Shown here: positions 21,491 through 32,289 of the stretch, one piece after another
Numbering within the stretch: the stretch's first letter is position 1
Layout: each line of letters begins with the position of its first letter
Assembly: GCA_001599595.1 (NCBI GenBank)
Contig: BCHH01000003.1
Location: 3,205,151 to 3,269,150, forward strand
DNA length: 64,000 nucleotides
From: Beverwykella pulmonaria
Lineage: Eukaryota > Ascomycota > Dothideomycetes > Pleosporales > Melanommataceae
Direction: 5' to 3'
Program-made: the position numbers and the translations under genes
The notes under the pieces: generated by a model
The model's input: only the letters and a program-made list of their open reading frames with translations
What the model was told of the DNA's origin: nothing
The model's database searches: none

Positions 21491-22277
21491 GCGAAGGATG
21501 TGTTGGCAGCAGATGAGCTTATTAGCGAATTGCTTGTACGGATTGGGATGTCCAAGGAATATGTAACTTTTCTTGCTCTCCTCCATGGTTAAGCGCCGCC
21601 TCCAACGGAGGGATTCCGACGTCAACGTGACTGCGGCACTCTAGTGAGAATGCTACTAGTTATCTTAGCACTTGACCTTTGTCTAGGCTACTAGGGCGCT
21701 GCGCGCGGAAGGAGATTTGATCTCATCTCATGGTGCCGATAATTGGTTCATGGACGGGACATGCACAGAAGGATTGAGCAGCGATAGTAGCGGGGCAGCA
21801 CATTTAGGGGCAGTTTCTAGGCCTGGGTCGCCACGTTAACATTATATGCCCGGGTACCCACCCCATAGGTACCGAATAAGCTTAACCACTGGCTCGAGTC
21901 AAACGTTTCATGTTTTTGTAAGCAGTATACATATATGTCTATTCTAGAAATATATATTCAAGACGTCTTTTTGGTTACAGTTTTTAATAACCCCGACAGG
22001 ATCCGGTTTCTGTGGGACATAGTGGTGCTAGCCCCTTGGGGGCCGTCAGCTTTTCCCAGGAGCCTCGAATTGCTCGGCGCGCAAAGGAAGCAGTGTGTTT
22101 GGCGCGCTTCAAAGTGAAATGTGTCAATTGAAGATGTAGATAATATAAGAGCAGTTCAAGTTTGGATAAACATTGTTCTGCATTTCTTTTTCAAAGGGAT
22201 TTTAAACAACCGTTGCATGGTTTGTATTGCACAGGCGCCATTTTCGATCTCTGTACATACCGATCCAACTATCCAAT
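21491..22277. other. Spacer, no supported gene
   Basis: Short frames only. No repeat partner found in the window. Confidence 0.5.
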
Positions 22278-22665
22278 ATGAAGACCACATTCACAACTCT
22301 CTTCGCACTCTTTAGTACCTCGTCGCTTGTTTTCTCGAGTCCCAATACTAGGGTATGTAGCGACTCTTTCTTACCAATCGTTACGCAACTGACCATATTT
22401 CGGCGGCCTGCCAGTCGATGACCTCGCCTGCAACTCGAACTCTCAGCGCAAAATCAAGACTACCATTATAGGCTGCTGCGTCAGCCTAATCGAATATTCT
22501 TGCTATCACAGCGACGCGTTCGTCACCACGGTGGAACCGAAAAAGCAATGCGACACGGCGGATCGCATCTGGTGTCTCACCCTCGCACAAGATTACAATG
22601 ATCGTTGCATGTGCAATGCAGAGACACGGAGATGCGAGAAGAAAGATTCCATGGCAGTGAATTAG
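22278..22665 (+). CDS. Small secreted cysteine-rich protein (candidate effector), about 109 aa
   Basis: Start MKTTFTTLFALFSTSSLVFS is a signal peptide. Exon 1 22278-22356 joins exon 2 22415-22665 in phase 1 using a GTAGCG donor (a stronger GTATGT lies 4 bases upstream but breaks the frame with the only visible acceptor, CCAG). The mature part has nine visible cysteines: LACNS, GCC, YSCYH, KQCDT, WCLT, RCMCN and RRCEK. No family is recognised. Size, secretion signal and cysteine content are those of fungal small secreted proteins. It lies near solo LTRs in an accessory region. The splice junction is the weak point of this model. Confidence 0.6.
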
Positions 22666-23408
22666 CAGCGTGCTGAGGCGCTGTACAATTTCTTGTATCG
22701 TTGTGGGGTTTGGCGTTGTCTATTGCATCGGGAGCTGTAATTATTAGGAAAACGGATAAGGCATGGTCGGGTACCGAGTCACTTCGAACTAGAATTCAAA
22801 CAACATAGGCTGAAATGTCCCCTAAAATGTCTCGGTGCACAAGTGCTGCCGTGAATACCCGATTAAAATTCTTAATTTTTTTCCAGTTATGATTAGTCAC
22901 GTCATAACGGCGGGTTTAAAGCGCTATGGTTACCGTAATAGCGCTGTCCTCAGACTAACAATCGGACTCGACATTCATCAAGAAGAACCCTCCTTTCTCG
23001 CCGTCGCTGACCATCTATATTGTCAGGTTGCTTCATGGGATTACACTATCCGGCTCTATCACATGACCCGTGCCAAGAAATACGCGATGAAGATTTAGCA
23101 ATTTTAGTGTTGAGCGTGCATGCAGTGAGACCCTGCATGCGATAATTAGGCACTTTAATTTGCAGGGTTCCAAAGACTAAAGATAACCTCTATAGACATC
23201 TCAGCACTCTGGTGCCAGATTTTGACCCAGGAGCCTCGGGTTCCCCGAACAACCTCCTGGGCGTCCTGGGACAATCATCCCAAGAAAATTAGCGTCTTAG
23301 GAAAGTTGCCCGGGGAAAGTTTAGTATCCTCGGAAAATCCCCCTAGGAACGTTGTCCCAGGAGAATCGGTATCCTGGAAAAATTAGTGTCCTGGGAAAAC
23401 TGTCCTAG
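22666..23408. other. Spacer with decayed tandem array before the solo LTR
   Basis: The frame 22835-23098 reads protein-like (VITAGLKRYGYRNSAVL) but has no firm family match and no splice support. From about 23225 the DNA becomes a degenerate array of TCCTGGGAAAA/TCCTAGGAA-type units about 16-18 bases long. Confidence 0.45.
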
Positions 23409-23780
23409 TGTCCGTACGCAGGAGCTTACGGCGCAGAGTATATGTCTAGCCCGGCATGGGATCACGTGGTTACATCACGTGATGCCCGTGCACGGGCGCG
23501 CCTCCTTAAATATCGCTCGCGTTTGTACATAGATGAGCAGAGCAATAACCAGAAACCTGTTGCCCACCCTACTATCCCCGTACGCTGTGTACACCGTACA
23601 ACTGTCTTATGCCTTGCCGACTAGTGCTCGCACCACTATGCAGCTAGCTGTAAGATCCCTATCAACACCTAGTAATATTAGCGCCCCAGGACAACCCGCA
23701 TTTTAGAAAAGTCATCCTGGAGAGGTTGGCGTCCTAGGAAATCATTCTAGGAAGATCACTATCCTAGGATATCAATGATT
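23225..23780. repeat. Degenerate CCTGG/CCTAGG tandem array, split by a solo LTR
   Basis: Units such as TTAGTGTCCTGGGAAAA, GTTGTCCCAGGAGAAT and GTCTTAGGAAAG repeat at 23225-23408 and again at 23673-23780 (CATCCTGGAGAGG, GCGTCCTAGGAAAT). The interruption is exactly the 259-bp LTR, so the array predates that insertion. Confidence 0.65.
23409..23667 (+). mobile_element. Solo LTR with 5-bp target duplication
   Basis: The 259-bp segment starts TGTCCGTACGC and ends CTATCAACA, so has TG..CA ends, and is bordered on both sides by CCTAG (23404-23408 and 23668-23672). Inside are CACGTG sites (GATCACGTGG, ATCACGTGATG), the palindrome GCCCGTGCACGGGC and a TTAAATAT TATA-like box about 80 bases into the element. 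No internal retroelement sequence adjoins it, hence a solo LTR left by recombination. CCTAG is common in the surrounding array, which weakens the duplication evidence slightly. Confidence 0.75.
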
Positions 23781-24253
23781 AAGGCTTTAGTAGACCTGCC
23801 ATCCTTAGCTTACATAATGCTTTGGCACGTTGGGTGCAAGTGAATCTAAAAGCGGTAATCTCTGTCCAGGGATTCTGGCTTTCGGGTTTAGCGCAGTCCT
23901 TCGCTTATCCATATCGGGCATCGCTCTTCGCCCAATCAATCGGCCGCTTTTGACGTCTATAAAACACTCGCCCTCCCTTCACCAGGCTTCTGGGAGTATG
24001 CGACTTCAATTATAACCCCGGGGTATCGTGCATCCGCATACAGGCCATAAATTCGCCAGAGCCGGAGCAAATACAATGGTTGATGCGGTGAGCGCCAAGA
24101 TCGAAGCACAGCCTTTAACTGAGACCGCTCTAGGTTTAGCGTTGATCCAACTGGCAGGCGCTTGGACCAGGCTCACCGGAGATATACCCCGCAAAACAAA
24201 CCCCAGCTTGGTTCTTCAGCACGAAAGCTCTTGTCAGAAAACCAGCATTAGCA
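23781..24253. other. Upstream region of the DUF7730-like gene
   Basis: No gene or repeat recognised; overlapping frame at 24028-24375 is the out-of-phase shadow of the first exon region. Confidence 0.45.
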
Positions 24254-24941
24254 ATGGAAGCACCCTTGCCGCCACGGTATCACCCCAACGGAATTATTTG
24301 TCATCGGGTTCCAAAACGTTCAAGATATGCCAAAGTGTAAGTCGGCTAGAAGATCGCTTGTGTCCCGTAAAATAACCAACTGATCATGGTGCAGATGGTA
24401 CCGGAACCTGGAGAACTCTCCCTTCCTACGACTACCAGCCGAGATCCGCTGCATGATTTATGAGTATCTTTTAAGCGGCAAAACAATCTATATGAAATCG
24501 AGACTCGATACGACATCTTATAGGAGGAAGTGTTTCCAATGCGTCGTTTATAACCAGGGTGTTAACCCATACGACTCAGAATTACAGAGCAAGACAACGC
24601 GACCGGCTTTTGAAAAGTGCATGACGCTCCTTAATGCTGCATGCCGTCAGCTCTACAAGGAGACTGCCCTCCTACCTTACAAACGCAATATTTGGGCATT
24701 CCCGAATCGTCGAGTGTTTTTGGATTTCGTCGGGTCACAGGGACCCCTTCCACCTCCACACCGAAAGTCTCTAAGTTCACTATTTCTACGTGAATTACCC
24801 ACCAAGCCTGAACTTAAGCCCCTCATTGGCGTGAAGACAATATGGCTGGATTGTAGGCACTGGGTTGAAAAGTACGATGTTGAGACTGGCCAAACCACGC
24901 ACCGCACAGAAAAGACGACTGAAGAAGTTAATGGGGTGTAG
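24254..24941 (+). CDS. DUF7730/F-box-like fungal protein (209 aa)
   Basis: Exon 1 24254-24336 (MEAPLPPRYHPNG) joins exon 2 24395-24941 across a 58-nt GTAAGT..GTGCAG intron in phase 2. The protein carries NSPFLRLPAEIRCMIYEYLL (about residues 35-54), the hallmark start of a large fungal family in which a degenerate F-box-like motif precedes ACRQLYKETALLPYKRNIWA (here about 110-130). These proteins are of unknown biochemical role; an F-box-like link to ubiquitin ligases is only inferred. The reading frame ends at a TAG; the usual family length is longer, so a C-terminal part may have been lost. Confidence 0.72.
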
Positions 24942-25270
24942 TAAAGGGTGGAAAATAGAAATAGGAGGGCAAGGGGGCGACTCGCAGCCGTGCGATGGCC
25001 GAAGCAGCAATGCACTGAACAAGATGTAGGAGATATGTTTAATAGCAGTCTTGTGCTATTCCGTTGTATGAATTTTAAATATATATATATACAGAATATA
25101 TGAATTCATCGTGTTCTCGTTTAGGATCCGGTGGTTTTTTTCCGTTGTTCTCTTTTTTTTTTTAAGGTTGTTGAACGCATATATCGCGCTAAATGATAAC
25201 GAAGAAAACAGCTGAAAGAGAAGCCAAGTACGGTGGACTGTTATTGGGTTTCGTGCAACAATTATTTCGA
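24942..25270. other. AT-rich 3' spacer
   Basis: Contains ATATATATATACAG and T runs near 25150; no gene. Likely the 3' flank of the DUF7730-like gene. Confidence 0.5.
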
Positions 25271-25282
25271 AAATCGATTTAC

Positions 25283-25500
25283 TTCTGCAACCCTAGGTCA
25301 GTTTCGCTGAAATCGTGGTGCTCATCATGCCAGCCTGTAGCGAAGACGACCATTTCGGTCTCAATCTGGGCGCCTGTGTCAAGCTCGACGTAGCTTTTGT
25401 GGAGTCGTTGTATGGTTATGTGCACGAGTGTTCCGGCGTGAATGTCGGCCCATAGCTCTGCACGCCCAGCGTTGCGGGGCTCTATAGCAGACTGTCAACT
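25283..25500 (-). pseudogene. Flavin-dependent monooxygenase C-terminal fragment
   Basis: On the minus strand one frame reads AIEPRNAGRAELWADIHAGT, VELDTGAQIETEMVVFATGW, then FSETDLGLQK and stop. The FATGW motif preceded by an ETE/D-hydrophobic strand is typical of flavin-containing and Baeyer-Villiger-type monooxygenases. Upstream sequence has stops and no GxGxxG dinucleotide motif is found, so only about 70 residues remain. A relic, not a gene. Confidence 0.5.
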
Positions 25501-27355
25501 TCGCTAGAACCCCTGCACAAGCAGGCTTTCAACGGTTCAGCTCCGCCGTGGCCTTGTCCGAGTCGCAGCTCACGTTGAGATCATTTCCAAGCTACTCAAG
25601 TGAGCCAATCTTGAATGCGATACACAAGCTTTTTGCCATTAGTCTGGCCATTTGGAAGCCCATCCAGGCCACAGGGAATCTGTTCTATTCCACCAGCCCG
25701 AATGTTGAGTTGATGCTGCCGCAACTTACCAAGTACAAGCATTTCAGCCGCTGCTGGGGTCCATCACTGCCCAGGCGCAAAGTGATGCACTTCACCATCC
25801 CACTTGCGCGTACCCATCTCGAAGTACCCATTTTTGCACCTTGCAAGCCCATGTAGAGAAGATTTTCACGTCCCATGTGGGTACTCATGTACTGGCACGA
25901 TGGAGCCATAGTAGATACTAGAGGTCATGAATTTCAGGGCTTAGTTCCGCTTGTGGTTTAAAAATCTTCCGATGATCAGTTAGGGTCGCCATAACGCCAA
26001 CTGCCGTCGCACAGGAGAAGTTCGCAAACAGTCAGCACGTGGTTTGTTTTATACACTGAGGTGATTCTGTGGAAGATCTTACGACCTGAAATGCGACGAG
26101 CTCATGATCTTTTGGTGGTAACGTAACGAATGCTTCCAAGTACAACCCTTGCCTCTGAAAGATAAAATCCTCGGAACTCACAATAAAGAACTCCGCTTCA
26201 GCCTCTCTTCCTTGTCAATGACGGTTGCATGGTATAAGCTGTGATGTCTCTGCAGCCCTTGCATTGCTGTTTCTATAATTAATCTATGTTTGTAGCGTCG
26301 CAACAGAACTCTAAAGACACCTTGATAGTTCAAGGCTTGATATGGTGGGCGGGGCTCTGAGAGAATTTGGGCTGCTAAGTGGACGGCACATGCTCCTGAG
26401 TTCCTGGCGTAGAGAAGTGGCGTTGAATTCCTTAACCTGCAAGTTTTGTGTGCGGAGTAGCCGCATGTTCCACGCCATAATCTTCCAGCAAGAAACATCA
26501 TAGCCCGCATCCTCAACTCTTGAATCTCATCAGGTCACCTGCTGTGAGCATACCCAAGGCCAAACATGACGGTTACATACCACGATCTGATCTGTGCTGA
26601 TTGATGTGCTACATCGGCGAATAACGACTCGGCGAACTCACAATTCAGCAAATTGACTACATTTTCACGGGTTTAGCCTATAGTAAATCAACGATGCCGT
26701 AACTTCCGTGCACGTAAGCAGCCCTACACCGCTATGCTGAAATCAAGCGGGCCGTGCCTAGAATACGTTCCCTAACCCTTGTATTCTCAGCCGCAATGGA
26801 AAATTTGCATCAACGGTGTTCGCCTGTCAGGCTGTGTGGAGAGCTGAGCCAAGAGCAGTACTACCGTGTACTGCGTGCAGTTCACCACACTTCAGCTAGA
26901 AATGTACCCAGTAGTTATTCGAAAAAATCCTTTGAATCCTTTGTTGCTACCCTTTGTATGTACTTTTTGCATGCTAATGTCATTCCGACTACGCTTCCAT
27001 CCTCAGTCCGTACGGCTCTAACTACGCCTATGAACACAATACCTGTTAAGCATGGAGGCGGAGCACTTAGTACACTTTCCTAAATTAGTAATTTTCGGTT
27101 GTAATCCGGCAGTACTCGGTCCCTACCGCAGCTGAGGTCTGTAATTGTCACAATGTACACGCAGGAGCCGTACAGCACTGTCTCTGAAAGAGAGTCTGTC
27201 TACAATGCTACGTGGTACATAAAACCTAGACTTAAGTTCCACAACTGCCACCAAGATCACAGCAACACTCACAATCTCCCTTATTGTATCCATTCCTACC
27301 TTCACTACTCTAAACACATCTACAACGCCCAACGCACGATCACCAATCATCGAAA
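25501..27355. other. Gene-poor stretch, possible decayed genes
   Basis: The minus-strand frame 26516-26178 (EELRMRAMMFLAGRLWRG-like) has a protein-like composition but no family was recognised. No intact gene or repeat pair supported. Confidence 0.4.
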
Positions 27356-27795
27356 ATGGTCAAGCCAACTACATTCCTCGTCGTGTTGACGGGCATCTTC
27401 TCCACATCAGTCAACGCAGCGGCTTGCAAGGAAGGCTTGATGTACTGCGGTCACACTCTCACCGGAGTTGGTTCGTGAACCTCCTCATTCTCTTTCTCAA
27501 ACGCATACCCGGGGTTTTCGCTAACGTGTTGATAATTATAGGAGGGTATAGCAACGAAATGTGGGATGAGATCATCAAACACAACCACCAAGGAGACCTC
27601 TTCAAATTTAAGGGAAAGAAACAGCGCATAAGCCAGGACGAGTGGAGGTGGGTTGTTTTAAACTCTCTCTATAAGTGTGGGAGCAATGGATGGATTGGTT
27701 TCCAAAAGCTTTGTGGGGGTGGGCCAGATCACGATAATTTCCATGGTCCTGAGTCTTGCAAGGATGGCGGGTACAACAAGAGCGACCACTGTTAA
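27356..27795 (+). CDS. Small secreted cysteine-containing protein (122 aa)
   Basis: Exon 1 27356-27470 starts MVKPTTFLVVLTGIFSTSVNA, a clear signal peptide, and continues ACKEGLMYCGHTLTGV; exon 2 27542-27795 follows a 71-nt GTTCGT..ATTATAG intron in phase 1. Mature protein has six cysteines (ACK, YCG, KCG, LCGGG, SCKD, DHC-end), giving up to three disulfides, and a central basic helix-like part (FKGKKQRISQDEWRWVV). The layout AC-x5-YCG near the N-terminus with late CGGGP recurs in fungal small secreted proteins with unknown role. Candidate effector or extracellular factor; function not established. Confidence 0.75.
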
Positions 27796-28210
27796 TAGAA
27801 GCTGTTCTGAGCAGAAAATCCCATGGAGCACTGCCTTTGCAGCCCGCTGGCATTGGTTCTAGATACTACATCATGACGCATTTAAAAATCAAACCCCTTT
27901 AAATCCCCTCTTTCCACACGAGTCCTTGCTTCATAGTCAAAAGAGTAACCACATCAATCGATGCACAAACTCACACACCCAACCTACCCCAAAATACAGA
28001 TAAACAAATCCTCCCCGTACCATCCCTAAGATCCCCTCCCTATAAGCACATGCACCAACTCTCTCCCCTCGCCCCTTTAGACGCTGAGATAAGGGATCCA
28101 CTGCGTTGTAGCATTTACACACCCATGTGGTCCGCGAGTAGAAGGTTGAGAGGGGGAGAGGAGGTGTATAACGTCGCATAAACACACGCGTGCCAGCCAT
28201 TCCGCTCTGC
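27796..28210. other. Spacer, nothing recognised
   Basis: Frames present on the minus strand have no motif and no coding features. Confidence 0.45.
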
Positions 28211-28229
28211 TTTGGTCTTCTTTTCCTGT

Positions 28230-28640
28230 CCGTTGGGCTTTTGGCTCCGTTGGCCAGGAAACTTCAACGTCTGATAGAGATCGCAGTCTACCGTAATTAA
28301 TCCAACACCAAGAAAGCGAGAATCTTGATAGCTATGTCACCTTTGGCGACAGGGTATTCGCCAGAAGCCCCACCATCTAGCTGTACCTCGCTGCCGCGTG
28401 CAAAAACGAACAAATTCGATCACCCGTTGTGAATTTGCGACGAACATTTGATTCTATGCTTTCAACGATGCCAGCCCATGTCCAATCTGTAGTCGCCATG
28501 ATGTCGTGATCTTTCTCGTCAATGTGCTTCCAATAAATGGGACTGAGGGCGGCAGCGATGCAACGAAGGCTTGGGAATCTTCACAACCTCGACATAACCC
28601 CCAGAAATAGGGTTGAGGGCTTTCGTGTTGAGCGATTGTT
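28230..28640 (-). pseudogene. Zinc-binding-type MDR oxidoreductase relic
   Basis: Minus-strand fragments in different frames read RCIAAALSPIYWKHIDEKDH, TTDWTWAGIVESIE, KFTTGDRICSFLHAA, then GGASGEYPVAKGDIAIKI and GVGLITVDCDLYQTLKF. In MDR enzymes of the ToxD/enoyl-reductase group the order is ALNPTDWKH, D-AG-VVE-VG, GDRV-GF-HG, GAFAEY-AK-D and LGVGI-TV-Q-LY, so the match is collinear. At least two frame changes and one stop are present. It belongs to the same superfamily as the truncated gene at 4.1-5.0 kb but the two are not close copies by eye. Confidence 0.6.
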
Positions 28641-29370
28641 CGAATTAGGTGTGAAGTCTTTGCAGGCCAGTACTGTGTATTTTATCTTGCTTGCCCTCTC
28701 GTGAGTCTCGCCCACCGAAGCCGAAAGACTCTCCCTCGTTTGATTCATCTCAAACTCTGCTATTGGTGGGCAGCGCCTCCAAATCATGCATTTTTCCCCC
28801 AACCGTGACAAGGCGGCGTGGCGGACATGTTGACTAAAAGTCTGCCTTGCTGCGGCACCCTCAGTGCCCATTCAGCCGTTTTTGAAGCAACAGGCTCGGT
28901 ACTTCAGGCTACGATGGTCCTAGGTTGAGATTGAAAGCTTGTGGATTGCGAAAAGGCGGGTGCGATCTTGATAAAATCACAAGTACCATACAATCATGTT
29001 TGCACCAGGACTTCGTCACTGAAGCATTGGTTATTATTCCAGTAGCGCCCTAGTGTAGATGGCGAGAGCAAGTATTTTCCTTGAATGGCAAAGTGCTATT
29101 TATACTTTCCTCTCCCCTTTCCGAAGCAATGAAACAAGGTTGTCAGAACATCAGAGTAATGAACAGCGGCTGGTAAATAGGACGTGTAAAATATGATTAC
29201 ATCACTCTATGGGCACTGTCATGAAACTCTAGCTCAAACTCTTGGAATCGGAGAGAGGAGTATGTCGAATGCGCATCTCTCGTATTGTGTGGTTCGGTGC
29301 TTCCACTTCCCTGCCCAACCTTCATCTGCCTCTCGTCTCCATGAAGTTCGCGATACCGTAGTGAGTTCTC
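28641..29370. other. Spacer, no supported gene
   Basis: No motif in the frames at 28581-28871 and 29193-29465, which are shadows or chance frames. Confidence 0.45.
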
Positions 29371-31290
29371 TTACGATGGGAAGGTGCGTGCCGTCAAGTT
29401 GTAAAAGAAATGGCGGTAGATGGCGACGAAGGACGCGGTGCATGGAATCATCAAACCGACCGTGATTTCGATGATGCTATGAGTTTTAGTGACTGACTTA
29501 TGAAGACGAATATAAGAGATGCACAACTAACATGGCAGTGGTCACGGGAACGAGAATGTATGTGGCGTCAGAAGAGCCCATATACTTGATACGATACCAC
29601 AAGGTCAAAACACTGCAAACGCAAGCACTGGAACGTTGTCAGTAGCTGAGCATGTCTGTATACTTCGGAGACTGATTACGTACCCAATACCTGCAAGGAA
29701 AACCAGATATACACCGACCTTCTTTCTCGAAGAGACATTCAGTTTCCAAATCGATGGTAGAGGGAGACATAAGATGTACATGTCGACTATGACAGACATT
29801 GCTCCGGTCGAAATCTCGTGCTTGATGACAATTACAGTCCCCGAACCGCATGCTGGAGAGCCAAGTCCCTTGAGGTAAGCGACGATATCATCGCCCCCTT
29901 TTGGGCCCACAGTATATTCCTGACATGATAGAGTTCATGATGTACATGATGCCGGAAATGATGATGCCAGTGTAAATTGCAGGTCTGGTCCAGTTCATTG
30001 GTGCGAAAATGTTGAGAATCATGGAGAAAAGGGTCAACTTTGCAGCCACTGTAGCAGTCCAAACATGATAGAAAGAGTACGTTAATTCTGAAATGAGTCA
30101 ATGGTCGTTCGTATGATGCTGAGTAGGTGTTTCACTATGTCGGGTTACTTCTCCTAGGCGGAAATCCCAAGCATGGTATCCGAATATCCCCCTTCTAGTG
30201 CTCGTGACTGATGATATGTAAGTTACAGTTAGATCTATATTCCCGTTTCATTTTACGCGGGACACGCCTAATATGGCCATGCTGATATAAATTACTCCAG
30301 CTGGCTTTCAAGAGGAGTTAGCGCAGAGAAGCTATCAATCAACTCGCTTGCAAGCACTTGATTGATCAATTGATTAGGTAACAAATCAATCAAGTCAAGT
30401 TCCTCTCATCATTTTTTGCAATCAAATCAAGTTCTGACATCCAAATTGATTGAGTTGATTGATCCACTTGATGATATTTTGTGAGGCTATAGATTTGTGT
30501 GTGGGAGCGTCTGAGCAGGGATTTTTTTGGTGTTGTATTTTGACGATATCGGCCCGGAATTACGACTTCGCGTCAATGCTCCCTTGCGGGCTCGGAGGCC
30601 TATTAGGCTGTGTGTCTATGAGTCACGTGATGTACACTTGGAGTCTAGAGGTTACGTGACGCATCTTCGGAGGTCTATCGGGCCATGATTTATAGGTCAT
30701 GTGACGTACTCTTGGAGGTCGTGTCTACAAGTCACGTGATATACCATATAGCTCTCTCCAAATCCTCCGAGTATCCTCAGGGATTCGTCTCTTATCTCTA
30801 TATTCACCCTGATTCACTTTTCGTTCTGTTCCCTGCCACTGCCAACTTTGCACTACCACACACGTGCTTCGATGCCATATACTCAAAATATACCCAATTG
30901 ATCAAGTTTCCAATCAATTTTGCAATTTACGGTCTCAAAATAGTTGGATAGATCAATCAAATCAACTTAGGACGGCCCCAGAACCCAATCAATTCAATTC
31001 TGAGAGCTCCACTTGATTGATTTGATTGATATCTTCTCTGAGTTAGCGATTGTGTACAATGCTTTTCCTTGAAAGAGTTACCCACCCATCCAATCTAGTA
31101 GACCCCTGCAAAAATCTCAGTATTCAATGATCACGCAAGGCAGAATGAGTTGTCTTACAGTCATCGATTGTGATCTTTTTAGCAACATAGAGTTTCGAGT
31201 AGGTCCTTATGACAAGGAAGCTCACCAGAATTGCCAGACACAGACAGCCTGTTATAAGAACTTGATCTCCATAAAACGTATAATATTGGA
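29371..31290 (-). pseudogene. Pth11-like rhodopsin-domain membrane protein split by a hAT element
   Basis: Read right to left: near 31180-31260 LAILVSFLVIRTYSKLYVAK and KITIDDC match the first helix and DD motif of the fungal rhodopsin domain. After the 717-bp hAT insertion (30324-31040) come GIFGYHAWDFRLGE, KLTLFSMILNIF, IYTGIIISGIMYIMNSIM, then a one-base frame slip near 29905, ISTGAMSVIVDMYILCLPLP, KVGVYLVFLAG, an intron, ACVCSVLTLWYRIKYMGSSD, an intron GTTAGT..CATAG, and IIEITVGLMIPCTASFVAIY ending at 29371. Such 7TM proteins are putative surface receptors. Insertion, phase mismatch and frameshift indicate a pseudogene. Confidence 0.7.
30324..31040 (-). mobile_element. 717-bp non-autonomous hAT element (MITE-like)
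   Basis: The ends are inverted repeats: CAGAGAAGCTATCAATCAA at 30324 and, reverse-complemented from 31040, CAGAGAAGATATCAATCAA (one mismatch in 19). Both sides carry the 8-bp direct repeat AGTTAGCG (30316-30323 and 31041-31048), the target duplication size of hAT transposases. Reverse complement aligns at one end with 1-480 and at the other with 3960-4108, so it is an internally deleted relative of the 4.1-kb element. No coding capacity. It contains four CACGTGA-like sites at about 30624, 30653, 30698 and 30733. Inserted inside a Pth11-like gene. Confidence 0.9.
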
Positions 31291-32289
31291 AATTCGGTTC
31301 GATATTCTGTTTAGTCCAACGTTTAGCACGAATTTATTAACACAAACAATGAAGATGTAAGACGTACATTTGGCGGCATTGAAAATGGGAAGTCTTTCAG
31401 CGTCACAAACAGCTCCGGGTAAGAAGAACTGAAAATACGAGTTCAACCTTGTAATGCAGGTTGTCTTTCTTGTTTTCTGAAAACTGGATGCCTTCTTTGG
31501 AAAGAAAATGGCCCCTGTCTCTCAAAATAGCACGGAAGTAATCTAAGTGCTCAAGTACTAAGAAGCTATTCAACGATTGACCTGATATTTCTCTACCTAC
31601 TAAGTCTACCTTTTCATTTTCGTCCACTCGTTCTTCTTCCATGTCTTCCTCCTCTTCTTCCTTCTTATAATAAATCTAAGAAAAGTGTAACCAACCCGCA
31701 TATTCGGGTAAGGCAAGCAGTTCCCGTAAGCATAGTCCCATCCCCTCTTCCCTCAAGATCATTTTGAAACAAGGTAAGCACGTAACCACCTATCATGGTA
31801 GATGACGCAGTACAACATTCAAGATGATACAGTTTTACGCACGCAAAGGTATGAAACGAAGACCGCCCTCAGGTTTGGGCATCATGGGCTGCATGGATGG
31901 AGATGCGTTGATCGGTATCGCCGCCAAGCCTGTTCTTATTTAACCGTAGATATTGGTATTCAAGCCTGGTTTCTATACCCTAGCTACTACTGATGGAACG
32001 CTCCGCCAAAAGATATATATGTTTTATTACCGGTCACAACCGTCTATCGTATAGGGTAAGCATATGAAACTTCAATTCTGATGATGAATACAATGGGAAA
32101 ACATGAAGAGTGTGGTTTATCATAGCATTCTCAATCCATTTGGATTTAAGCGCAGTGAATGTGACTAATTGAACATTGGTACAAAGCCAATGCTAACGAT
32201 TAGTTCTAAGCGCTTTCTGGCATCCGTCGTTCCCAGCGAATTTTGGCAGGCTCCAAGGGCCGCGAAAACATGGTAGAATAGTCAGTGCC
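31291..32289. other. Spacer with unrecognised frames
   Basis: A frame near 31845-31935 (PPSGLGIMGCMDGDALIGIA) looks protein-like but was not assigned to a family. No intact gene supported. Confidence 0.4.

Noticed and set aside
22835..23098. Glycosidase-like fragment (ITAGLKRYGYRNSA)
   Set aside because: Only one short resemblance, no start, splice or second motif.
26178..26516. Minus-strand 112-residue frame as a transcription factor fragment
   Set aside because: No zinc cluster and no firm match to the fungal transcription factor domain.
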